Shown here in pieces: positions 44,936 to 54,387 of a DNA stretch of 64,000 nt. Source of the DNA: Forficula auricularia (taxonomy: Eukaryota; Arthropoda; Insecta; Dermaptera; Forficulidae); assembly GCA_024734495.1 (NCBI GenBank), contig JALMQS010000416.1, forward strand, positions 1 to 64,000. Reading direction: 5' to 3'. The notes beneath the pieces were generated by a model. The model searched no databases. It was not told the origin of the DNA and saw only the letters and a list, made by a program, of their open reading frames with translations. The position numbers and the translations under genes are program-made. Numbering within the stretch: the first letter of the stretch is position 1; every line of letters begins with the position of its first letter.

Positions 44936-45160
44936 ATAAATTTAACCTAATTTATCGAACGGAGAATTTACCACTGCTCGAAGCCCTTAAATACTTTGTA
45001 AATTGGATATTGGATTGTATCTAACTTTCTGAGATTTGGCTCGTGATCCCGGCTTCTTTCCTTCTACTCTGTTCTTTTCACGATGGAGGCCATCCCATAC
45101 AGGCCTTTAGGGGATGCACCTTCTGGTGTATCTCTTCTCACATCAATATCATTAAAAAAA
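44936..45160 (+). mobile_element. Short retroposon made of the two ends of LINE A
   Basis: 44936-45063 matches the 5' part of LINE A (reverse complement of 4812-4685) and 45064-45160 matches its 3' end (reverse complement of 3212-3110). They are joined at a short overlap near TTCT, and the element ends in an A-run. It interrupts the transposon at GATCTAATT. About 225 bp, no ORF. Confidence 0.85.
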
Positions 45161-45552
45161 AAAAATAATAATAATTGATTCATGTATTTTGTTTATTTGA
45201 TGTCGTATAAAAAATAGTTCTTATAAAAGTTGTTCAGTTTTTTTTTGTAGATTAAGGAGACGTATAGAAAAATATAGGGTTCCATTCAAAAAACACAACT
45301 TGACCTTAAAATACCCTTGAAATCTTGTTCTGCGTCGACAAACAATAGCGTAGTTTAGTTTCCTTCTCAATATAAACAAACTTTTATTTGAAACTTTTTC
45401 CATATAATGCACTGTTTTTGAGTTATAAGACTGTCTCAAGATAAAAAACTCACCCGGTATATGTAATATAAACAAAATAATCAAATATATCTAGTTTTAA
45501 GGTGTAATCTATCAATTTCTGCCTATATGTATAAATAGCCGAGACTGGAGAC

Positions 45553-46088
45553 CGAGGGGTGAACCGCGACCTAATATGTTGTACACCTACTTCCACTTGT
45601 ACTTCCAAATATTTCCAAGTAATTCCAAATATTTCCAAGTACTTCCAAATATTTCCAAGTACTTCCAAATATTCCCAAGACCTTCCAAATATTCCCAAGT
45701 ACTTCCAAATATTTCCAAGTACTTCCAAATGTTCCCAAGTACTTCCAAATATTCCCAAGTACTTCCAAATATTCCCAAGTACTTCCAAATATTCCCAAGT
45801 ACTTCCAAATATTTCCAAGCAATTCCAAATATTTCCAAGTACTTCCAAATATTCCCAAGTACTTCCAAATATTTCCAAGTACTTCCAAATATTCCCAAGT
45901 ACTTCCAAATATTTCCAAGTACTTCCAAATATTCCCAAGCAATTCCAAATATTTCCAAGTACTTCCAAATATTCCCAAGTACTTTCAAATATTTCCAAGT
46001 AATTTCAAATATTTCCAAGTACTTCCAAATATTTCCAAAATACTTCCAAAGATGTGTACACCTACTTCCAATCGCGGATCACCCCTCG
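45553..46088. mobile_element. Foldback MITE with 20-bp minisatellite core, 8-bp target duplication
   Basis: Ends CGAGGGGTGAACCGCGA and TCGCGGATCACCCCTCG. Exact duplication CTGGAGAC at 45545-45552 and 46089-46096. The core 45590-46050 is about 23 repeats of a 20-bp unit (TTCCAAGTACTTCCAAATAT with variants), open in several frames on both strands, which explains five long artefactual ORFs. Relatives: 47630-47815 and 56808-58857. An 8-bp duplication suggests hAT-like mobilisation. Confidence 0.9.
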
Positions 46089-46342
46089 CTGGAGACTATA
46101 TGGACAATTTTTACTTAGGATTTTTTCCTCTCCCCCTTTTTAATTTTAGAACCGATATCTGAAATATTCCAGCAAGAGTTAATGGTAAGATGATAGGTTA
46201 GTCAATCCTGACTTTTAAAAGGTAACTTTTTAATATAGCCCATTTTGTATTAAATAAATAGAAAAACAAATTTTATTTAGAAAAAGCTAACGTAACAAGA
46301 ATATATATATTTTTTAATCACATAAAGATAACAGTAATTTCA

Positions 46343-46348
46343 TTTATT
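46343..46348 (-). terminator. Polyadenylation signal of proximal CRAL-TRIO exon
   Basis: AATAAA on the minus strand, 15 nt after the stop codon at 46364. Confidence 0.6.
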
Positions 46349-46363
46349 TTGAGTTATTAACAT

Positions 46364-46563
46364 TTAATCAAGTTCTTCAAGTTTACTTGATCCCGCACAC
46401 GACGGGCTGGGTTCATCACTTCTAGTATCCATAGCTTCCGCTTGTTCTGCTTTTGCTTCTTCTTCAACTGGCGGGGGACGTTTGCTTTCATCTACACGTA
46501 ATGTCTCTTCACATCTGAACCATTCACAGGATTGCTCACCTATCACTTCTGTTAGTAGTAGTT
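46364..46563 (-). CDS. CRAL-TRIO protein, proximal alternative terminal exon
   Basis: The acceptor TTTTTTAG (AG at 46564-46565) opens a 200-nt exon in phase 1, as required by the donor at 59043. It encodes ELLLTEVIGEQSCEWFRCEE, TLRVDESKRP and then a unique acidic tail with EEEAKAEQAEAMDTRSDEPS, ending KLEELD and TAA. The first 30 residues align with the distal exon (ELV..EWF..E.LRVDESKRP) but the GSFRKL ending is replaced. It has its own AATAAA. Either an alternative last exon giving an isoform with a disordered acidic C terminus, or a duplicated exon whose use needs RNA evidence. Confidence 0.8.
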
Positions 46564-47262
46564 CTAAAAAATTAAAATTAATAGGTATAGTCAATTTTGA
46601 TGGGAATTATACGGTAACTGTGGCGACGAGGTCTGACAAGGGATTCTTATAGTACTCACCAAAATAAGACGAAAATGAAGAATACCATTTTGTGAGATTT
46701 CGCTTTGTTTTCGAGATATCGAGTTTAAAAAATACAGTTTTTTATTTTTCAATTGTTTTTTTATAGAAGCCACGGAAATATCGTGGATTCCGTGTGGCGC
46801 CACTATCTGACGATGAATTCTTTTAGAACTAGACAAAATAAGTCAGAAGTAAAAATAAAATTTTAAACTACAAATTTGAACCTAAATTGAGTTTATGGAC
46901 TGTGATATTTCAAATTGTACCAAGTGAGCGCCAAAGGGCGTTGGCAATTTTCACTTTTAGAACTTTTAGGGTCAGTTGTATGTCGGTTAGTAAACTCTTT
47001 TTAAACATTGACAAAGGATAAAACCTTAAAATTCACCTTGTGTTCGATGGGATGGCCAATCAGATGAAAGTGCCTGTCATCTGATTGGCCATCCCATCGG
47101 GCACAAGGTGAATTTTAAGTTGAAAAGTTTTTGTTTTGCCGAGAGTAGCATAGTTGTTGATTCACAAGGAGAAACAAAGAGGTTGTCCTCTGCTTGATGC
47201 AAATAAACATACACACATATATATCGAGATGATATATCTGTATATATATTATTTATTTGTTT

Positions 47263-47302
47263 GAGACTATAGTTTCGAAGACTTGGTCTTCATCATCAGT
47301 CT
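47263..47302 (-). ncRNA. Hammerhead-type motif, family C (minus)
   Basis: Minus strand CTGATGA, extra T, stem II GAAGAC/GTCTTC, GAAAC, ACTATAGTC. Faces its partner at 47406 about 100 bp away. Confidence 0.6.
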
Positions 47303-47405
47303 TTCTTCAATTATAAATGTTTTTCATGGAGTCAATAGCATATGGATATTGAAAACTTGGTGTTCCTTCGTCACTGCTGGCTAGGAACTAATAAATTATT
47401 AGAAA

Positions 47406-47443
47406 GACTGATGATGAAGACCGAGTCTTCGAAACTATAGTCT
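47406..47443 (+). ncRNA. Hammerhead-type motif, family C (plus)
   Basis: CTGATGA at 47408-47414, stem II GAAGAC/GTCTTC with loop CGA (a compensated-free loop change against 23151), GAAAC, ACTATAGTC. Confidence 0.6.
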
Positions 47444-47629
47444 CAAACAAATAAATAATATATATACAGATATATCATCTCGATATATATGTGTGTATGT
47501 TTATTTGCATCAAGCAGAGGACAACCTCTTTGTTTCTCCTTGTGAATTTTAAGGTTTTACCCTTTGCCAATGTTTAAAAAGAGTTTACCAACCGACATAC
47601 AACTGGCCCTTAATAGGTTGGGTTCTATT

Positions 47630-47815
47630 CGAGGGGTGATCCGCGATTGGAAGTAGGTGTACACCTCTTTGGAAGTATTTTGTAAGTACTTGGAAATATT
47701 TGGAAGCGCTAGGAAATATTTAAAAGTACTTGGGAATATTTGGAATTACTTGGAAATATTTGGAAGTACAAGTGGAAGTAGGTGTACAGCATATTAGGTC
47801 GCGGTTCACCCCTCG
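47630..47815. mobile_element. Foldback MITE, short relative of 45553-46088
   Basis: Ends CGAGGGGTGATCCGCGA and TCGCGGTTCACCCCTCG. Flanks GTTCTATT (47622-47629) and GTTCTATA (47816-47823) agree at 7 of 8 positions. Carries only five or so units of the 20-bp repeat. 47816-48340 otherwise holds the outer arm and no gene. Confidence 0.8.
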
Positions 47816-48339
47816 GTTCTATACATCATCACGGATCATTTAGATAAAAAAAATGGGTTCCCGAAGAAAATTTGAAAGGCAATATATGTTAACCGAACCG
47901 GCAACGACTTTTACATATTCGAATTTTTTTGGGCATTTACTAATTATTTTTTAATTAATATTCATTTTCTAAAATAATCCGTCGTCAGTAGCGGCGCCAC
48001 ACGGAACCCGTGATACTAGGGTTTCCGTGGTTTCTATATAAAAACAATTGAAAAATAAAAGAAAATACATAAAAAAAGAGTATTTTTTAAACTCGATATC
48101 TCAAAAACTAAGCGAAATCTCGAAAAATGGTATTCTTCATTTTCGTCTTATTTTGAAGAGTACTATAAGAATCCATCGTCAGATTGCGGCGCCACAGTTA
48201 CCGTAGAATTGCCATTTTGATGCTTTAATGTTTTGAGTTTCGGCTGAAATCATATAGGGAATGGTGGCCGAATTGCCGAGTCTACATCACTCACAGCTTA
48301 AACTACAGGGTGTATCTGTAATATCTGTCATAATTCAAT

Positions 48340-49760
48340 CTTTTGCTAATGTCAGTAGCAAAATTTGGTTGAGTTTGGTAAATGGTCAATATTTTCATTA
48401 TTTGACCGCTCCCCCCCCCATTTTGGGCCGATAGTTTTTGCATTTTTAAACTTCTGGGGTCCACTAATTAATTTTTTGGTTGATAGTAAAAAAAAGATGA
48501 CATTTTAACAATAAATATATTTTAATACGGATTTTTTTTTTTTTTTTTTTTTGAGTCTCGTTATCTAATTTAAGTAATTCATTAAGTTGTAAATTATTAG
48601 TAAAAAAAATAAACTGACGTGTTCTGATGTGGCCATCCACTTGACTTTACCATACAACCTGGCCCCTAAAATTATTTATAATCGTGTAGGGGGGGGGGTT
48701 AGTTTTTGCATATTTATACTTCTGGGGTCCTACTGATTATGTATACAAAATTTGGTTGAGTTTGGTAAATGGTCAATATTTTCATTATTTGACCGCTCCC
48801 CCCCCCCCCCTCATTTTGGGCCGATAGTTTTTGCATTTTTAAACTTCTGGGGTCCACTAATTATGTATACAAAATTTGGTTGAGTTTGATCAAACGGCCT
48901 AGATTTTTAATTTTTAACGCCCCTCCCCCCCTCCACCCCCTTTATTTCGGATCAATATGCGCCAAAATCTAATCAGCTCTTAATCTCAATGGTCCAAAAT
49001 TACGTGTGAAATTTCATTTTGACAAAACAATTATCTCGAAAAATATAATTTTTTCGATGTTCACTTATAAGAGTTTTTTTTTTTGTAGAGCGAAATGCCA
49101 TGGTTTCGCTCAATTTTTTTAATCAAAATAGTTTCAGCCGTTTTTGAGATATTTCGAAAAAAAGAAGAAGAATTTCAATAATATAGCTTAAATAGATTCT
49201 GAGATATGGACCTGAGAAAATAGCTAATTTTGGCACACACTGACAGGTCATCAAAACCCATAGGGTACTTCCAATCATTCCAGCATCATGAAATTTCGCC
49301 TGCTAGTAGAGTTTGGGACACAAAAAAGGAAAAGTTTCAAAAATCCAAACTTTCTATCTTTTAATCTTTTGAGGGGGGGGGGGTGTTAAAAAATCAAAAT
49401 TCTAGCCCGTTGGACCAAACTTAACCAAATTTTGTATGCATATTCTGTGAGCCCTCTGAAGGCTAGAAATGCAAAAACTAACCACCCAAAATGGAGGGTG
49501 GGGTCAAAAATGAAAATTCTAGCCCCTTGGACTAAACTCAACCAAATTTTGTATACATTTTGACAAAACAATTATTATCTCGAAAAATATAATTTTTTCG
49601 ATGTTCACTTATTAGGGCTTTTTTGTAGACCAAAATGCCATGGTTTTGCCCAATCTTTTAACCAAAATAGTTTCAGCCATTTTTGAGATATTTCGATAAA
49701 AAGAAGCAAAAAAAACACTTTTTTAATGCACGATTATAATAATTGACCATACCCTATGGT
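48340..49760 (+). repeat. Dispersed repeat family T, copies 2-4
   Basis: Repeated units with AAATTTGGTTGAGTTTG and ATTTTGGGCCGATAG, C- and G-runs, and a piece in opposite orientation at 49386-49571. Ends TATGGTAAAGT near 49755. 49760-50560 has no gene. Confidence 0.6.
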
Positions 49761-50991
49761 AAAGTAAAAAAACCCATCATTGTAAAGTCCTAGTTCGAAA
49801 AAAAATATCAATTTAATTTAATTATTCCAAAATGGCAGATATTTAAAATTTTTAAATAACAATAACTCAAAAACAGTAATTTTTTATAAAAAAAAACATA
49901 AAGAATAATTTTTGGTATCTCGTTTAATTTCCTATCGAATAGTAGATATAAGTGTCAAAACTATCGAATATAGGATAACAATAAAAGAGCGACCATTAAT
50001 GTGTGATGTGCAAAATCTAAATGGTTTCAGCCCAAACAACTCAACCAGCAAAGCATCAAAACAGATAATCTTATTTTTTGGTTGACAAATCATGACAAAT
50101 TATACTCTTTGAAAAGAATGATATTTTAGTGACGTAAACTACTCTAGTCGAGGTTGTTAAAAAATTACACAGATAACTACTTGCTGTTCTTCTACTTCTA
50201 ATTGACAACTTAACTTTAGCAGTTTTATAAAAAACATATTAAACAAAGCGGGGTTTTGACCACTTTGGTAGGGGGGACATTGTTAGTGTTGAGTGCATCG
50301 TCTTGATTTAATGCTTGGATTGGTTTAGAGTTGAATATGTTGTCATTTATTCCATTGGTGGTGGGGGAGAGGAATGTAATAGGGGCCGAAGCTGGGATTA
50401 AATACTTTTTAGTACAAGCCGTGGCTTCAATAAATAATTAAAAAGTTGTTGAATAGTGAAACACTGAGATATGACAACTGTTATCCAACCATTTTTCGAG
50501 CATTACTTATATGACTATTTTTATTTTTATTATTTTTCTAATCAATATATTAAATGAATATAGCGGGTGAGTTTTTTATCTTGAGACAGTCTTATAATTC
50601 AAAAACAGTGCATTATATTGAAAAAGGTTTATTTGTATCAGAGGGGAAACTAAACTACGCTATTGTTTGTCGACCTAGAACAAGCTTTCAAGGGTATTTC
50701 AAGGTCAACTTAGGTTTTTTAAATAGAAACCTATATGTTTCTGTACATATTCTGAATCTGCAAAAAAAAACTAAACATCTTTCATTAGAACTATTTTTTT
50801 ATACGACATCAAATAATACAAAATATTAAATCAATTAGATCTCAAAAAAATTCTAATAATTATTTTTAACAATCATTCAACTTAATTATCAAATAATAAT
50901 GATCAAGTATTTAATTATTAAATAAATAATTAATAATTAACAGGAATAGCAGGGAATTGGACAAAAATAAAAAACAGAGTTTTTATTGAAT

Positions 50992-51031
50992 GGGCCAGAC
51001 GTTTCGTCGATTAATTTCGACTTCCTCAGTG
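50992..51031 (-). ncRNA. Hammerhead ribozyme candidate, family E (minus)
   Basis: Minus strand: stem I GAATGAGCCA paired with TGGCCCATTC (10 bp, one G-U), CTGAGGA, extra A, stem II GTCGA/TCGAC, GAAAC, cleavage triplet GTC. Confidence 0.7.
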
Positions 51032-51340
51032 GCTCATTCTATCACTCTTTGTCAAAAGACAATTCCACTACGCGACGAAACATCCTTTAATCCTTTTTAT
51101 TTAAACTATAATACATTGTTGGATCATGCCCCAATTGCTCAAGAATCTTGAACTTTTACACACTTGAACAATCAAAAAATTAAAAACCTTTAATTTTTTG
51201 ATTGTTCAAGTGTGTAAGAGTTCAAGATTCTTGAGCAATTGGGGCATGATCCAACAATGTATTATAGTTTAAATAAAAAGGATTAAAGGATGTTTCGTCG
51301 CGTGGTGGAATTGTCTTTTGACAAAGAGTGATAGAATGAG

Positions 51341-51381
51341 CCACTGAGGAGGTCGAAATTGATCGACGAAACGTCTGGCCC
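51341..51381 (+). ncRNA. Hammerhead ribozyme candidate, family E (plus)
   Basis: Stem I GAATGAGCCA/TGGCCCATTC, CTGAGGA at 51344-51350, extra G, stem II GTCGA/TCGAC, GAAACGTC. The best complete structure in the window with its partner at 50992. Confidence 0.7.
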
Positions 51382-51469
51382 ATTCAATAAAAACTCTGTT
51401 TTTTATTTTTGTCCAATTCCCTGCTATTCCTGTTAATTAATGCTTATTATGGATACGAGTGATTTACCG

Positions 51470-51740
51470 TTAAATAATTAATATTTTAATAATTTTTCGA
51501 CATTGCTCTGTGATATTCCAGAGTGTATCCAAAGTCTTCTGGTTGAATTCCAGTTCCAATTTCGTTATTTTGATCTGTTTCAGTTTCTTCATAGCCTTTA
51601 CATTTTTTTTTTTTTTTAACAGATTTATAACTCGATGAAATGAAGCTTGGGAGGGTGTATTCCTATCAGGAAAACGCCCGGCATTCATTTCAATGGCAGC
51701 CCCAAAACACTTCTTCCACACCCACCGCATAAATTAAGAC
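51470..51740 (-). pseudogene. DUF4817-like remnant
   Basis: Minus-strand frame with WKKCFGAAIEMNAGRFPDRN, SQASFHRVINLLKK and KLKQIKITKLELEFNQKTL. Cut at its N-terminal side by the PLE insertion at 51750. Confidence 0.65.
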
Positions 51741-51774
51741 CATTTCAATTAAAATTTATTTGTCTAGACCAAAA

Positions 51775-52910
51775 TTACTTTTTATTTAACAACACCATTT
51801 ACAGGCAAAATAATGGACTTCCTATGGGTAGTCCTCTTAGTCCCCTGCAATAGCTGAAATATATATGTCCCACTTTGAAGATACTATTTTAAATCGTGAA
51901 AATAAGTTTTTGAAAACGTATCAAGTTTTTGGAAACGATATGTAGACGATATTTTAGTAGTTTGGTCCGGATCTGTGAGACAATTAAATGCATTTAATGC
52001 AAAACTAAATTCAACCAACCCCAAAATTCAATTTACAACAGAAATAGGCAATAAGTCAATTCTTCTTAGATCTTCGGATTTCCATAATCAACAACCACTT
52101 TGAATATCAAATCTACCGAAAACCTACTTTCACAGACACTATAATTCCCTATGATTCTTACAATCCACCCCCTCAACACTAAATTATCTGTTTTCTACTC
52201 AATGTTCACTAGATTAGAAAACATTCCTTTAACCTTAGAACACTATAAACTATGAATTAGCTATCATCCACAAAGATAAGCGATAATAACAATTACCCCC
52301 GACACTTGATCGACAATATTCAGAAAAAGGTAATTTATAAAGTAACAGCCCCTCTTATATTCAATTATCCCAACAAAGAAGAAAACTTTAAAAACTTTAT
52401 TTCCATTCTCCACTGCAGCTACCCTATAGCTAATATGTTTCTGCAAACTTAATATCACCCCCGCATTCTGATAATCAGAAACAACCTTTCATCCGATATT
52501 GGTTAACAATAAAATCGATATAATAAAACCAACAACAGTGAGCAGGTGTATATAAAATTGCAATGTAATGACTGTCAATCATTTTACATCGGGCAAACGG
52601 GCAGATCTTTCAATCAACGCCATGTTGGAACATATGAGATCCTCTTCGCAATCCACAGGTGAATAGTTTGAACCCAAATGCCCCCCTCTAAAGTTATACC
52701 TCGGCTTTTGCAGATCATTTGTTTGACCACAACCATTCACCTTCATCGACCAACCCCTCCCTTTACATTTTATTCCAAAAAGTAGGAAATTGGATTTATT
52801 GGAGTCAGCTGAAATTAAAAAGGCCATACACCTTAATCAAAACATCTTGAACAATCAAATAGACATCAAAACTTCACCAATAATTGACATCTTAATCAAT
52901 GATATTTAAT
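51775..52910 (+). pseudogene. PLE reverse transcriptase and GIY-YIG endonuclease (degenerate)
   Basis: Pieces in three frames: LFNNTIYRQNNGLPMGSPLS (about 51781-51840, RT motif with the PLE-type GLPMGSPLSP), FWKRYVDDILVVW (about 51928-51965, catalytic motif), YRKPTFTDTIIPYDSYNP (about 52108-52163, a PLE thumb signature), IKLQCNDCQSFYIGQTGRSF (about 52551-52613, GIY-YIG endonuclease with the YIG motif), FADHLFDHNHSPSS (about 52702) and LDLLESAEIKKAIHLNQNIL (about 52790) before a stop at about 52908. Many stops and shifts: dead. In this class RT-EN copies the RNA at a nick made by the GIY-YIG domain. The upstream part of the RT is lost by 5' truncation. Confidence 0.88.
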
Positions 52911-53258
52911 TTGAATTGGAGTGCGATAGAGGGTTGTGGTGGGTTTATTTTTAATTTTATTTATTTTTTTAAATAGAAAATGAGAGATTAAACTTTTCGC
53001 TATGCACCCTCATTGCATTCTATAGTTTATTGCATTTCTTTTTATTACATACATAATTTTCGGCAACTTTCAAATATAAATATCTTTTCTTTGTCCCAGC
53101 CCTTGTCCCTACATCTGGTCAGTTCGGCTTTCAAAGCCATTCCATCCATCCTTTCTGATAATTTTTCCATATTTACACTATGTCATAAATAACTGTCCAT
53201 CATATTAAAATTAAAATAAATTCTGTTCAAAATATCATGTTATCTTTAGTCAATGTCT

Positions 53259-53295
53259 CTGACGACATGAGTTAAAGCCTAGAAATATATAGAGT
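53259..53295 (+). ncRNA. Decayed hammerhead-type motif at the PLE 3' end
   Basis: CTGACGA at 53259-53265 and GAAATATATAGAG from 53282, the same boxes as the motif at 56544 (CTGACGA and GAAATATATAT). The stem II between them no longer pairs well. It lies about 100 nt before the 3' end of the PLE, where PLE ribozymes are expected. Confidence 0.4.
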
Positions 53296-54387
53296 AAACT
53301 AAAAAATCTTTGTATTTTAATTTTTCTCCTTGTGAAACACCACCAACTCCAACCCCACTTTAACCATTTCAATTCTGTCTTCAAAAGAAATACTCCATTT
53401 TTATTACGGTAATACAATATAACTATCTACTGAATTGACACGAGAAATAAACTTTTTTAAACTCAAGATTTTCAATTAGTAAGTCACTTATTTTTTCATT
53501 GTTGTGACTTTTCAATTTAATAAATATTTATTTAATAATTAATTATTTAATAATTATTATTTGATAATTAAGTTGAATGATTGCTACAAATAATTATTAA
53601 GATTTTTTTCGAGATCTAATTGATTTAATATTTTTTTTATTTGATGTCGTATAAAAAAATAGTTCTAATAAAAGTTGTTCAGTTTTTTTTGCAGATTCAG
53701 AATCTGTAGAGAAACATATAGGTTTCTATTTAAAAAACAGAATCAACTTGACCTCGAAATACCCTTGAAAGCTTGTTTTAAGTCTAGAAACAATAGCGTA
53801 GTTTAGTTTTCCCCCCTGATATAAATAAACTTTTATTTGAAACTTTTTTTATATAATGCACTGTTTTTGAGTTATAAGACTGTCTCAAAATAAAAGCTCA
53901 CTCCGGTATATCAAAGAGAGTTATTTTTGATATATATTCATTTAATATATTAATTAGAAAAATATTTAATTCATTTTATTTCTTACACAGAGATACATAA
54001 ATTCAGATATTATTATTACTTAATATCTGACAAAAATTACCTGCATTCGATTCACGAGTCAATCAAATGGAGGAAACTCATGATTAATTTTTATTTTAGT
54101 CCACGGTGCTATACAGTTAGACAAACACCAAGATTATATAAACATATACAAATATTATTCTAATTAATAAATACAAATCTTTATAAAAAGCAATCTGAAA
54201 ACTTTTATTTGATTTATAAATGAAAATTTTAAGAAATTTGAAAGAATATCACTGACGGCCAAAAAAAATTTCATTATAGACAGCTCTATGCCTTCATAAA
54301 GTATTTTTCTGAGGTCTGTCTTATCAGGTAAATTACTGTACACTGGGTATTCATTAATTTTCATTTTCATGTAGTAAAGGCACTATA

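Larger units (their letters stand above)
43932..45457 (-). mobile_element. DUF4817 Tc1-like transposon with LINE-derived insertion
   Basis: Terminal repeats CCGGGTGAG/CTCACCCGG with TA on both sides (43930-43931, 45458-45459). The coding remnant is on the minus strand at 44340-44640. A short retroposon is inserted at 44936-45160. Confidence 0.75.
46603..48213. repeat. Nested inverted repeats (four levels)
   Basis: Outer arms 46603-46830 and 47985-48213 (block GAATACCATTTT..GAGATTTCGCTT). Second arms 46968-47043 and 47543-47618 (AAACTCTTTTTAAACATTG). Then a hairpin 47036-47119 around GGATGGCCAATCAGATGA. Then the hammerhead palindrome 47119-47545. The outer arm begins 40 bp upstream of the proximal CRAL-TRIO exon. 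No gene is contained. Confidence 0.8.
50941..51437. repeat. Hammerhead palindrome family E
   Basis: Near-perfect palindrome bounded by CAGGAATAGCAGGGAATTGG and its complement. Arms about 245 bp meet near 51187 (AAAAACCTTTAATTTTTTGA). Each arm ends in a complete hammerhead-type structure and also carries GCGACGAAACATCC-like sequence. Confidence 0.85.
51751..53362 (+). mobile_element. Penelope-like element, 5'-truncated, 12-bp target duplication
   Basis: Bounded by ACCATTTCAATT at 51739-51750 and 53363-53374. Carries RT and GIY-YIG remnants in order and a 3' non-coding part (52910-53362) with a CTGACGA...GAAA motif at 53259-53285. The duplication disrupts the DUF4817 transposon, whose sequence resumes exactly after it. 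Confidence 0.9.
50563..53906 (-). mobile_element. DUF4817 Tc1-like transposon carrying a hammerhead palindrome and a PLE
   Basis: Degenerate ends GCGGGTGAG (50563) and CTCACTCCGG (53906), TA at 50561-50562 and 53907-53908. Interior pieces of the transposon are 50563-50940, 51438-51750 and 53375-53906; the other parts are insertions. Confidence 0.7.

Noticed and set aside
45450..46118. Five long overlapping ORFs (135-182 codons) on both strands with repeats such as YLEVLGNIWK and SKYFQVLPNI
   Set aside because: They are translations of the 20-bp minisatellite, open in several frames because the unit lacks stops. They are not a leucine-rich or repeat protein gene.
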